In this document: one piece after another, positions 8,242 to 14,988 of the stretch | How the letters are laid out: every line of letters begins with the position of its first letter | Numbering within the stretch: the stretch's first letter is position 1 | DNA from: an uncultured Bacteroidales bacterium | Lineage (GTDB): Bacteria > Bacteroidota > Bacteroidia > Bacteroidales > Muribaculaceae | Reading direction: 5' to 3' | Length of the DNA: 15,242 nucleotides | Assembly (NCBI GenBank): GCA_949123685.1 | Contig: CASBHZ010000073.1 | Span: forward strand, 1-15,242 | Program-made: the position numbers and the translations under genes | Notes under the pieces: model-generated | Seen by the model: the letters and a program-made list of their open reading frames with translations, nothing else | Database searches by the model: none | What the model was told of the DNA's origin: nothing

Positions 8242-8250
8242 GTTTGTTGC

Positions 8251-9021
8251 TTATTTACGACTCTCCGCATATAAAACGGAAATGACGTCTTTGGTGTTCT
8301 TTGCAAAATCCCCCTGCATCATCCAGGTATAAAACGAAGGCTCTTTCCTGAACACCTCCTTGACAGAATGCCCCTTGTGTTTACCGAAATTGAACACAGG
8401 CTCATCGTTATCGTTAAGCACGATCCTCGCTGAAAGATCCACACATCTGCCGGATTTTGAAAATTCCGCCAACTTCTCTACGTCATTCTCCAGATCAGGA
8501 TATTTTTCAAGCTGACCGAGAAGGACTTCATAAGTTGCCTGCGTATCGGCAAGCGCGGAATGAGCATCTTCAAGATTTCTTCCGCAATAAAACTTATAAG
8601 CAGCCACAAGAGTGCGCTGTTCCATCTTATGGAATATATTCTGCACATCAATAAAGTTGCGTCCCGCCACTTCAAAATTCAGTCCGGCACGACCGAACTC
8701 CTCTATGAGGAGCGGAACATCAAACTTGTTGCTGTTATAACCGGCAATATCACAACCGTCAAAAATTTCGAGCAAAGCTTTCGACACCTGACGGAACGAA
8801 GGTTCGTCCTTGACCATCTCGTCGGTGATATGATGCACGGCGGTTGCCGAAGCCGGTATCGGCATGCCTGGATTAAGCCGGCGTGTCTTGGATTCTGTAT
8901 GACCGTCAGGAAAAACCTTTATATAGCTAAATTCTACGATACGGTCCTGTGTTATATTGGTGCCTGTTGTCTCCAGATCAAAAAAGATCAACGGCTTCTT
9001 AAGATTCAGTTTAACTGCCAT
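8251..9021 (-). CDS. DnaQ-like DEDDh 3'-5' exonuclease
   Basis: The 256-residue protein carries the DEDDh exonuclease fold seen in DNA polymerase III epsilon and related nucleases. Exo I is FFDLETTG (13–20; D15 and E17), Exo II is GYNSNKFDVPLL (94–105; D101) and Exo III is DAHSALADTQAT (152–163; H154 and D159), so all five metal/acid-base residues are present. The C-terminal ~50 residues (FNFGKHKGHSVKEVF, 210–224, then FYTWMMQGDF) form the small appended module that often follows this domain in Bacteroidetes exonucleases. Its position directly after dnaN suggests a replication or repair role; whether it is the polymerase proofreading subunit cannot be told from sequence alone. Start at the ATG of MAVKLNLKKPLIFFDLETTG. 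Confidence 0.9.
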   Translation of the reverse strand: MAVKLNLKKPLIFFDLETTGTNITQDRIVEFSYIKVFPDGHTESKTRRLNPGMPIPASATAVHHITDEMVKDEPSFRQVSKALLEIFDGCDIAGYNSNKFDVPLLIEEFGRAGLNFEVAGRNFIDVQNIFHKMEQRTLVAAYKFYCGRNLEDAHSALADTQATYEVLLGQLEKYPDLENDVEKLAEFSKSGRCVDLSARIVLNDNDEPVFNFGKHKGHSVKEVFRKEPSFYTWMMQGDFAKNTKDVISVLYAESRK

Positions 9022-9047
9022 TATTTTTTATTCACTTCTCATTCAAA

Positions 9048-9070
9048 CCTAAAGCCTAAAGCCTCTAAAG
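9048..9070. repeat. Short tandem repeat across the dnaN stop codon
   Basis: CCTAAAG occurs twice in tandem (9048–9054 and 9055–9061), followed by an expanded copy CCTCTAAAG (9062–9070). The inserted bases create the CTA at 9065–9067 that is the dnaN stop codon on the minus strand. The repeat occupies part of the 43-bp gap between dnaN and the exonuclease gene. It resembles the situation at the recN stop. Confidence 0.7.
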
Positions 9071-10186
9071 CACCTGCATTGGCATCTGGATGATTACCAC
9101 GTCTTCCGACTCTTTCTGCTGCAAGGGAGTGTATATTCCGGGACGTCCCGGATCAGAGAGTTTGAAAACCACGGAGTCATCATGAAGATTGTTTAGAATC
9201 TCAATCATAAACTGCCCGTTGAAACCTATGGTCATTGAATTTCCTTCATAACTGCAGCTGACGCGCTCTTCAGCCGAAGTGCCATAGTCAAGATCCTGAG
9301 CATGCAGGATAACTTCATTAGGTTGGATATCGAGAACCACAAGATTGGAACTTTTGGCGGCAAAGATCGACACTCGGCGTAATGCAGTGAGCAATGAAAC
9401 CCTGTCGATAGTCATCTCAAAGGGATTCTCCTGAGGTATGACACGATTATAATTGGGATAATTGCCATTGATAAACAGACAGGAAAGAAGATAGTCTCCA
9501 AGCTCAAAAGTAGCGCCTTTCGAGTCGAAAACCACTTTTATATCAGCATCATCTTTCCCTATGATACCTTTCAGAATATTTGCAGGCTTGGAGGGAAGTA
9601 TGAACGAACCTGTAAAACCAGGGGCTGATTCAGAATTAATGTACCTGACCAGCTTATGCGTATCCGAACTTACAAAAGTGACATCATTCTCATGTATGTC
9701 CCAGTATATACCGGTCATTATAGGGCGCACCGTATCGGCGCTGACGGCAAATAGGGTATTTTCAATACCTTTCTGCACCATAGAGGCTGGAAGCATCATC
9801 GTTTTGTGATCATCCTCGGGATTACGGCGTGAGGGATATTCGCTCGCATCCACACCCATAAAGTTGAAATGACCGTTAAGGAAACGGATGTCAATCTCCT
9901 TTGTTTCGTCGTTTATATAAAACGTAAGGGGCTGGCTTGATATCTCCTTGGTGATTTCCAGAAGTCGCTTTGCAGAAACAGCAATAGCTCCGTCTCCTTC
10001 GCTTTCAGTGATAGTCATATATGCCGTCATTACATTCTCCTGGTCGCTGCCGGTTATGCTCAAACGGTCTCCATCCACCTTAAGCAGAAAGTTGTCAAGA
10101 ATGGACAATGCATTTTTTGCATTGATCACTTTACTCACAGCTGAAAGCTGCTGCTGGAAAGTCTTTCCCTCTACGTTGAATTTCAT
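9065..10186 (-). CDS. dnaN: DNA polymerase III beta subunit (sliding clamp)
   Basis: Forms the dimeric ring that tethers the replicative polymerase to DNA. The 373-residue length fits three tandem clamp domains of about 120 residues. Family segments include the start MKFNVEGKTFQQQLSAVSKV, ITGSDQENVMTAYM (46–59), VSAKRLLEITKEI, FVSSDTHKLVRY, FILPSKPANILKGI and the extreme C-terminus VIIQMPMQVL, corresponding to the MPMRL ending of other clamps. It is the first gene of a six-gene operon running to rlmB, with a near-perfect promoter about 90 bp upstream. No DnaA-box cluster or dnaA gene is nearby, so this does not mark the replication origin. Confidence 0.97.
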   Translation of the reverse strand: MKFNVEGKTFQQQLSAVSKVINAKNALSILDNFLLKVDGDRLSITGSDQENVMTAYMTITESEGDGAIAVSAKRLLEITKEISSQPLTFYINDETKEIDIRFLNGHFNFMGVDASEYPSRRNPEDDHKTMMLPASMVQKGIENTLFAVSADTVRPIMTGIYWDIHENDVTFVSSDTHKLVRYINSESAPGFTGSFILPSKPANILKGIIGKDDADIKVVFDSKGATFELGDYLLSCLFINGNYPNYNRVIPQENPFEMTIDRVSLLTALRRVSIFAAKSSNLVVLDIQPNEVILHAQDLDYGTSAEERVSCSYEGNSMTIGFNGQFMIEILNNLHDDSVVFKLSDPGRPGIYTPLQQKESEDVVIIQMPMQVL

Positions 10187-10273
10187 ACTATATATTGTTT
10201 ATTATAAGTAAGTAACAAAAATTAATGTGCGTATAACACACTCAGAAGTCGCTAAGCGGATTTCTTCAACTTG

Positions 10274-10304
10274 CAAAGATAATCAATTTGACCGTAGAAA
10301 CAAA
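10274..10304 (-). promoter_or_regulatory. Consensus Bacteroidetes promoter of the dnaN operon
   Basis: On the minus strand, TTTG (10301–10304) is followed by 19 bases and TATCTTTG (10274–10281), an exact match to the TTTG-N19-TAnnTTTG consensus. Transcription should start near 10268, giving a leader of about 80 nt before dnaN. It lies 58 bp past the rplI terminator, so the dnaN operon is insulated from the ribosomal operon. Confidence 0.85.
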
Positions 10305-10361
10305 TTTTAAACCCTTAAAAGACCCATAAAAACTGCGATATCAGGTTAAAAACATTGGAGG

Positions 10362-10413
10362 CTATAAATAAAAATCCCATCCGGAACTTTCCGGATGGGA
10401 TTTTTATTTATAG
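10362..10413 (-). terminator. Strong bidirectional-looking terminator after rplI
   Basis: A perfect inverted repeat with 24-bp arms (10362–10385 and 10390–10413) surrounds the four-base loop ACTT. The loop-proximal half is GC-rich (ATCCCATCCGGA) and the base is A/T-rich, so on the minus strand the GC stem is followed by a T run, as in intrinsic terminators. It begins 12 nt past the rplI stop and separates the rpsF–rpsR–rplI operon from dnaN. The symmetry would allow it to act on either strand, but nothing on the plus strand needs it. Confidence 0.93.
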
Positions 10414-10424
10414 AGCTTGAGTTA

Positions 10425-10880
10425 TTATTTGTCCTCTTCTTCAGCTACAACCTCAACCTCGATTTCCTGCTCCACTTCTTTGTGGAACTTAACAGTTGCA
10501 GTATAAACACCTACAACCTTGATGGCATCTTTAAGGTTGATGATCTTACGGTCGATCTCATGACCGAGTTTCGCAAGAGCCTCTGAAATCTGAGCCGCGC
10601 CTACTGAACCGAAGATAGTGCCCGCAGCGCTTGTCTTTGCTGTAATTGTAAGTTTTACGCCCTCTATTGCAGCAGCTGCAGCCTGAGCCTCTTCAAGGAT
10701 CTTGGCAAGCTTATGAGCGCGCTGTCTCTGGTTTTCAGCAAGCTGCTTGAGAGCTGCCGTAGAAGCTACGATAGCGAGACCCTGGGGAATGAGATAATTG
10801 CGGCCATAACCGGCTTTTACCTCAACCACATCATCCTTATAACCTAAACTGGCTACATTCTCTTTGAGTATTACTTTCAT
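10425..10880 (-). CDS. rplI: 50S ribosomal protein bL9
   Basis: Two-domain protein that binds 23S rRNA near the base of the L1 stalk. The 151-residue length is normal. The N-terminal domain has MKVILKENVASLGYKDDVVE and the signature VKAGYGRNYLIPQGLA (21–36). A long Ala/Gln/Lys-rich connecting helix follows (about 41–75), then the C-terminal RNA-binding domain with SAAGTIFGSVGAAQISEAL. The protein ends in an acidic tail, EVEVVAEEEDK. It is the last gene of rpsF–rpsR–rplI, 32 bp after rpsR. Confidence 0.97.
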   Translation of the reverse strand: MKVILKENVASLGYKDDVVEVKAGYGRNYLIPQGLAIVASTAALKQLAENQRQRAHKLAKILEEAQAAAAAIEGVKLTITAKTSAAGTIFGSVGAAQISEALAKLGHEIDRKIINLKDAIKVVGVYTATVKFHKEVEQEIEVEVVAEEEDK

Positions 10881-10912
10881 TGTGTGTTGCTTTTATCAGG
10901 TTAGAAAAATGA

Positions 10913-11179
10913 TTATTTCATCAAGTCGGTCACATAGGGAAGGAGAGCAAGATGGCGGGCACGTTTCACTGCCTGAGCCACTCTTCTCTGGAACTTGAGA
11001 GAAGTTCCTGTGATGCGACGGGGAAGTATCTTACCTTGTTCGTTAAGGAATTTCTTCAAGAACTCAGGATCCTTGTAATCGATATATTTGATACCGCTAC
11101 GTTTGAAACGGCAGTATTTTTTCTTCTTAGTATCTACCGTAAGGGGGGTGAGATAACGGATTTCGTTGTTTGCTGCCAT
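10913..11179 (-). CDS. rpsR: 30S ribosomal protein bS18
   Basis: Small-subunit platform protein that pairs with bS6. The 88-residue sequence has the family core: [20 protein letters not shown] (20–39), [20 protein letters not shown] (45–64) and [19 protein letters not shown] (65–83). It starts two bases after the rpsF stop, suggesting translational coupling with its binding partner. Confidence 0.97.
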   Translation of the reverse strand: MAANNEIRYLTPLTVDTKKKKYCRFKRSGIKYIDYKDPEFLKKFLNEQGKILPRRITGTSLKFQRRVAQAVKRARHLALLPYVTDLMK

Positions 11180-11181
11180 GA

Positions 11182-11568
11182 TTATGCCTCCTTTACTTCT
11201 GCTTTAGCCTCAGCCTCTGCGGGTTTCTCACTTGCTTTGTTTGCTCTCAAGTTACGACGCTTTTCTGCGTACTCAGTTGCGTATTTGTCAAGACGGAAAG
11301 TCAAGAAGCGGATAACGCGCTCGTCACGACGGAAAGCAGTCTCAAGTTTCTTAACGATAGTGGGCTCACCCTTGAACTCTACCAGCACATAGAAGCCGGT
11401 GGATTTCTTCTGGATAGGATAAGCGAGCTTGCGCAGACCCCACAGTTCTTCATTAACGATCTCTGCATTATTTGCCTTGAGAACGTCTTTGAATTTTTCT
11501 ACCGCTTCCTTCATCTGATCGTCAGACAAAACGGGAGTTAAAATGAAAACGGTTTCGTAATTATTCAT
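11182..11568 (-). CDS. rpsF: 30S ribosomal protein bS6
   Basis: Small-subunit platform protein that forms a complex with bS18. From the ATG at 11568 the protein is 128 residues and begins [20 protein letters not shown], the usual bS6 start. Typical segments are [20 protein letters not shown] and [20 protein letters not shown]. The C-terminus is an Ala/Glu/Lys tail of about 20 residues. An in-frame ATG at 11637 would prepend 23 residues ([14 protein letters not shown]…) with no bS6 similarity, translated from the leader hairpin region, so I reject it. First gene of rpsF–rpsR–rplI. Confidence 0.95.
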   Translation of the reverse strand: MNNYETVFILTPVLSDDQMKEAVEKFKDVLKANNAEIVNEELWGLRKLAYPIQKKSTGFYVLVEFKGEPTIVKKLETAFRRDERVIRFLTFRLDKYATEYAEKRRNLRANKASEKPAEAEAKAEVKEA

Positions 11569-11606
11569 ACGTTTTGTAAATGATTGATTTGTAATAAAAT
11601 ATTTAC

Positions 11607-11647
11607 GGCGATTCCCCTGCAAGGCATATCCTCGCACGAAAACCGCC
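11607..11647 (-). promoter_or_regulatory. Candidate structured mRNA leader of rpsF
   Basis: On the minus strand the first ~40 nt of the predicted rpsF transcript can fold into one hairpin. A 7-bp outer stem pairs 11641–11647 (GGCGGTT) with 11607–11613 (AATCGCC, one G·U). A symmetric 5×5 internal loop follows, then a 6-bp inner stem pairing 11630–11635 with 11619–11624 and closed by a 5-nt loop. In several bacterial phyla bS6:bS18 binds its own rpsF leader to autoregulate. This hairpin sits where such an element would be, but I could not match the known motif with confidence. Confidence 0.35.
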
Positions 11648-11648
11648 G

Positions 11649-11680
11649 CAAAGTTAACACATTTTCCTTAATTACGCAAC
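11649..11680 (-). promoter_or_regulatory. Promoter of the rpsF–rpsR–rplI operon
   Basis: On the minus strand, GTTG (11677–11680, three of four bases of the −33 TTTG) is followed by 20 bases and TAACTTTG (11649–11656), a full match to the −7 consensus TAnnTTTG. The start site would be near 11645. The −33 element lies only 7 bp from the serpin stop codon, leaving no room for a terminator between the two transcription units. Confidence 0.7.
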
Positions 11681-11687
11681 ATTCAAA

Positions 11688-12899
11688 TTATAAATTGTAG
11701 ACAACTCCAGCCATCAGTACAGTTCCGGTAATCTCATTCTGTACATAATAAATAAACGGTCTGTCAAATTTCATTGTTACTTCCTCATCTGCAAAGTCAG
11801 GATTGGCAGTATCTACACCGGTGTGGGTAATGGAAGCCACTCTCGCACCCTCTTCGTCAATACTTGTATATGTCTGCTGTTTTATATTTACACTTCCATG
11901 TCTTTCAATTCCCATTCTGTCAAAGCTACATCCCAACGGCATTCCCATCTCTTTAAGAATTTCAGTGACATCTGCAGAATTTCGAACCTCAAACCTTGGT
12001 AATGAAAGATGCACCAGCGCCTTACGCCATTCCGCCAATACATTTGTCTCATTGAACAGATCACTCTCTGTCAACTCGTCTATTGCGTTCCCCTCTAACG
12101 GCAATATGAATCTCATCTGGCTATTACCCATTTTCAAACTTACCGCCTCAAACTTCTCCGTTCCCAAATAGTCATAAACCTTATCGGCTTTCATCATTTT
12201 TACATCTCCCTTGTGATCACGACCATTGAAAATATCAGAGATGGTCTTGTCGACATTAAATTTGGAATCCCATTCCCCACGGAAATATAATGCATTTATC
12301 AACACACAGATCAAATCCGGAGAAATAGTCCTGTCTATACGGGGAATCAACCCTTTAGTGTTATCGCTACACCATTTGTCCAACACATTCTTGCTGCCTT
12401 CATCGGCAAAATCAAGCTGATTAACATCAGCATAATAATTCGTAGCCATCAGATCCTTCCAACGATCTACAAAAGAGTAGCCATCGTTCACCCAGCAAGA
12501 ATTGGCGATAAGTGTTTCCCCTCCGTTAGATCCGGATACCATAAACCGCATCAATTGCTGGCAAGTGCTGTTAAGTGTAGCAACATCTGAATATCCTAAG
12601 ATATCTGTAAGAGCATGCTCCATCTCTTCGTCACAACTGTTTGCAACCATTGCAAGACATATTGAGGCACTAAGTGGCGAGAAAGACACACAGTCCCCAA
12701 TTTCATCTGAAGCAACGACCTTATTGAACATTTTTGAACCAAAGGTATTCAACGCGTCATTAACCTTTGCCTCAGAAGCAGTAAATTCTATCTTATCCAA
12801 AGGAGGTATCTTTCCATGATTAATAACCTCTGTGTCATCTGAACACGACTGTATCAACATAACTGCTGACAAAGCCATGAATATATTCTTCGTTTTCAT
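11688..12899 (-). CDS. Serpin family protease inhibitor, probable surface lipoprotein
   Basis: Serpins are suicide inhibitors of serine, and sometimes papain-like cysteine, proteases. The 403-residue protein has a lipoprotein signal (MKTKNIFMALSAVMLIQSC, lipid site C19) followed directly by SDDTE, which resembles the acidic surface-export signal of Bacteroidetes lipoproteins. Serpin landmarks: FSPLSASICLAMVANS (73–88), VLINALYFRGEWDSKF (199–214), the hinge EEGARVAS (349–356) and FDRPFIYYVQNEITGTVLMA (378–397). The hinge has Gly at P15 and small Ala at P14, compatible with inhibition. Counting from P17 (E349) puts P1–P1' at A365–N366, but the loop is about five residues longer than in alpha-1-antitrypsin, so the scissile bond is uncertain. 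It starts 44 bp after the C10 peptidase gene with no promoter visible, so co-transcription is likely. Confidence 0.93.
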   Translation of the reverse strand: MKTKNIFMALSAVMLIQSCSDDTEVINHGKIPPLDKIEFTASEAKVNDALNTFGSKMFNKVVASDEIGDCVSFSPLSASICLAMVANSCDEEMEHALTDILGYSDVATLNSTCQQLMRFMVSGSNGGETLIANSCWVNDGYSFVDRWKDLMATNYYADVNQLDFADEGSKNVLDKWCSDNTKGLIPRIDRTISPDLICVLINALYFRGEWDSKFNVDKTISDIFNGRDHKGDVKMMKADKVYDYLGTEKFEAVSLKMGNSQMRFILPLEGNAIDELTESDLFNETNVLAEWRKALVHLSLPRFEVRNSADVTEILKEMGMPLGCSFDRMGIERHGSVNIKQQTYTSIDEEGARVASITHTGVDTANPDFADEEVTMKFDRPFIYYVQNEITGTVLMAGVVYNL

Positions 12900-12943
12900 A
12901 ATCTTATACTTTAGTTCATTATTAACCGTCTGTTAAGTCTCTG

Positions 12944-14263
12944 TCAATTTACGCTATAAACGTAATAAAAAAATCCATTAGAGAAATCATATCCTCTAGG
13001 GTAGTTACCTACATAAGAATCATATTTATAGGCATTATCTGGACTGAATATATTTACCAAAAAATATCCGTTGCAACCTCCATTCCATCCCCAATTGAAG
13101 TGCAAATATCTTGCAAAATCACGTATCACAGTCGGAGTCATGCCACTCGGCACGCCTCCGTTGATAGTACCTAAGTCCCAATACTTAACCATCAAACCAA
13201 TTTCCCATGTTCCATCCGCCACCCAGGCATGCCCTCCGACTACGTTATCCTCACCACGGACATATGCCACTCGTTTTTTATTACTCGGGGCTATACCCGC
13301 CAAGCTATTATACAGATTAATGGCAGAGTTGCCTTGGGAAATAACATTTTTACCGCTTAAAGCTCGAATCGTTTCTGTCACCTTTGCCGCCACGGTTTGA
13401 GTAGCAATGTCATCTCCCATCAAATATTTAGCCTCAGCTTGTACGCCTATCTGTCTTACAAGTCTGCCTAGTGTTTTATGCTCTTCCACCGACAGTTCGC
13501 AACCTTTGTAATTTATGCAATAGTCAGCGAATGAACTGCTCTCATAATGTTTTTTTAGAAGAGACCAGTTAATTGTCTCAGAACTTATATCCATTTCCGG
13601 GAAAAAATATGATATTTCTTTCGGCATATTCATCGTTGATAATATTTGAGCTGCAGCAACAGGTCCACATCCCCCAATTCCATTAGGACAATAGATACCC
13701 TCAGGCCATATTTGGCCCCATCTTACTTTAACAAGCGGGTCTTCCTTTTGTCTTGGCAAAATGGTATCATAATATCCTGGTCTTAATTGTGGATGGGGTG
13801 TATTGTCATCAGTTAAAGACAAAAACGACGGCGAGGGTTTGGATGCGTACTCCACTGTTCGTCGCAAAGCTTCATTAAATGCCGTATTCGACCTTGTCTT
13901 ATCTGAATCAATGTTCCCTTCATCCACTATTGCGAGCAATGGTTCAACATCCCTTCTCGCTGAAATGAGAGCAAAACCTTCATCATCGCCAAACTGCACG
14001 GCATAAATAACAGTGTCTCCCGAAGAACGTGTATTGCCGGAAGTAATAGGAATGACGGATGAAACCATTTTAAAATCAGCATTCCTTGTCTGCAAACAAC
14101 CTTTGACAGTAGCCATTATAGCTATCTTCGCAGCATCAGACTCGGTGCGTATTCCAATTTCACTTCCATTGCATTCCTTCGAATCAACTTCAGGGACATC
14201 TAAATTTGCGCATGAGCAAAAGATGAAGCATATCCCTAAAATAAATAAAAATTTGTTTTTCAT
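12944..14263 (-). CDS. C10 (streptopain-like) cysteine peptidase, lipoprotein
   Basis: Papain-fold secreted protease related to streptococcal SpeB and to the Bfp proteases of Bacteroides fragilis. The 439-residue precursor starts with a hydrophobic signal ending FCSC (probable lipid site C18). A propeptide region follows (about 40–170), including VIYAVQFGDDEGFALISARR, a typical SpeB-prodomain segment. The mature enzyme begins near DPLVKVRWGQIWPEG (176–190). The catalytic cysteine is C199 in GGCGPVAAAQIL, the histidine is H345 in VVGGHAWVADG and FNWGWNGGCNGYFLVN (389–404) is the conserved C-terminal element. The Cys motif has Pro where SpeB has Val-Ala, but the catalytic residues are intact, so an active enzyme is expected. 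The neighbouring serpin is a candidate inhibitor. Codon usage looks somewhat more A/T-rich than in the ribosomal genes (by eye). Confidence 0.93.
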   Translation of the reverse strand: MKNKFLFILGICFIFCSCANLDVPEVDSKECNGSEIGIRTESDAAKIAIMATVKGCLQTRNADFKMVSSVIPITSGNTRSSGDTVIYAVQFGDDEGFALISARRDVEPLLAIVDEGNIDSDKTRSNTAFNEALRRTVEYASKPSPSFLSLTDDNTPHPQLRPGYYDTILPRQKEDPLVKVRWGQIWPEGIYCPNGIGGCGPVAAAQILSTMNMPKEISYFFPEMDISSETINWSLLKKHYESSSFADYCINYKGCELSVEEHKTLGRLVRQIGVQAEAKYLMGDDIATQTVAAKVTETIRALSGKNVISQGNSAINLYNSLAGIAPSNKKRVAYVRGEDNVVGGHAWVADGTWEIGLMVKYWDLGTINGGVPSGMTPTVIRDFARYLHFNWGWNGGCNGYFLVNIFSPDNAYKYDSYVGNYPRGYDFSNGFFYYVYSVN

Positions 14264-14295
14264 AAGCAGGTATTTTTCAGATCAACATTATGCCA

Positions 14296-14303
14296 CAAAT
14301 ATA
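14296..14303 (-). promoter_or_regulatory. Probable −7 box for the C10 peptidase–serpin operon
   Basis: TATATTTG on the minus strand (14296–14303) fits the Bacteroidetes −7 consensus TAnnTTTG and lies 33 bp upstream of the C10 start codon. No TTTG is found 19–21 bases further upstream; that position is occupied by a palindrome. This suggests a regulated promoter, perhaps activator-dependent. Confidence 0.5.
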
Positions 14304-14319
14304 CGAAATATTTTAAATA

Positions 14320-14340
14320 TTTTGTGATAATTTCACAAAA
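14320..14340. promoter_or_regulatory. Palindromic operator candidate (Crp/Fnr-like)
   Basis: An inverted repeat with perfect 8-bp arms, TTTTGTGA (14320–14327) and TCACAAAA (14333–14340), surrounds a five-base centre TAATT. The TGTGA/TCACA halves resemble Crp/Fnr-superfamily sites, although those usually have a six-base spacer. It is centred at 14330, covering the −33 region of the C10 promoter. A weak hairpin terminator for nothing obvious is the alternative. Confidence 0.4.
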
Positions 14341-14417
14341 AATCACTCAATAAATTCACATTTTCCGAATTATAGCATAATATTGTCGCTCTCCGACCCG
14401 ATAACTTAAAATCCAAA

Positions 14418-14512
14418 TTAATATTTAGACACCAAGGCGTGAAGGCTCGAAGTTTGATTCTAATTTTCCGAAGGCAGCTTCGCTCCTGTCAAGTCGCAGA
14501 GCCAACCTGCAA
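14418..14512 (-). repeat. Interspersed pseudo-coding sequence
   Basis: Read on the minus strand in one frame this stretch gives GWLCDLTGAKLPSEN, a TAG stop (14463–14461), then NQTSSLHALVSKY and a TAA stop (14420–14418). I recall near-identical peptide strings in short hypothetical proteins called from many Bacteroides and Prevotella genomes, which would make this a widespread intergenic repeat rather than a gene. There is no start codon in a credible context, and the frame is interrupted. A small hairpin (CGAAG-GCAG-CTTCG) lies at its centre. The identification rests on memory and is tentative. Confidence 0.4.
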
Positions 14513-14562
14513 AAAAAATGTACAGTATAGCAATATAAATGGTTGCATATTAAGAATTTGAA

Positions 14563-14961
14563 GCATCGCGGATTCCCTCTCACCTTACGGCGTTCAGATA
14601 GAACGCGGACATAGCGGATGACACGCGGATCTTTTGATATCGCATAATATCACACTCAAAAAACTCATCGCGGATTCATATGCCCTTCAGCATATGACGG
14701 GAGTCGCGGATTGGAGCCGATGGTTGCGGATTATGTTGATTATGTTGATACTGTACGAGCCGGATTTGGTTGTCCGTATTCGCCGATAGATCCGCATCCA
14801 TCGGTTTCGATCCGCGACTCTCCGTTGGAAGCCGTTGGCTGCCAAATCCGCTGAGCCTCAACATCCCGGATTGGCTTTGACTTGAAAAGATAAATCCGCG
14901 TTCCATCCGCCTCATCCGCGTCTCTCCCATTATGCCATGGGCATAATGGAATCCGCGATGC
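14563..14961. repeat. ~400-bp inverted modular array of GCGGAT blocks and hairpins
   Basis: Two arms face each other about a centre near 14761. Matching blocks occur at mirrored positions: GCATCGCGGATTCC (14563–14576 with 14948–14961, 14 of 14), a 27-bp block with three GCGGA words (14604–14630 with 14894–14920, 21 of 27), GCGGATT (14670–14676 with 14845–14851) and a 31-bp block (14701–14731 with 14790–14820, 27 of 31). The spacers between blocks keep their length but not their sequence. At least three contain unrelated short hairpins: 14590–14606, 14676–14697 (8-bp arms) and 14927–14949 (10-bp arms). The 58-bp centre includes a 9-bp tandem duplication (ATTATGTTG). No coding potential. A REP/BIME-like or MITE-like element is possible. 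Confidence 0.85.
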
Positions 14962-14988
14962 CGGATACCAATAATTTAAAATCCGATT

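Noticed and set aside
10187..10361. Replication origin next to dnaN
   Set aside because: No DnaA-box cluster and no dnaA; the sequence is explained by a promoter and a terminator.
11569..11637. N-terminal extension of bS6 from the ATG at 11637
   Set aside because: It translates the predicted leader hairpin, and bS6 proteins begin at the [13 protein letters not shown] segment.
14430..14515. Possible tRNA because of a GGCTCGAAG…GATTC-like stretch
   Set aside because: No cloverleaf with an acceptor stem, anticodon arm and T arm can be drawn.
14563..14961. CRISPR array suggested by recurring CGCGGATT words
   Set aside because: The repeated unit is only 6–8 bp, its orientation flips in the middle, spacing is irregular within each arm, and no cas gene is present.
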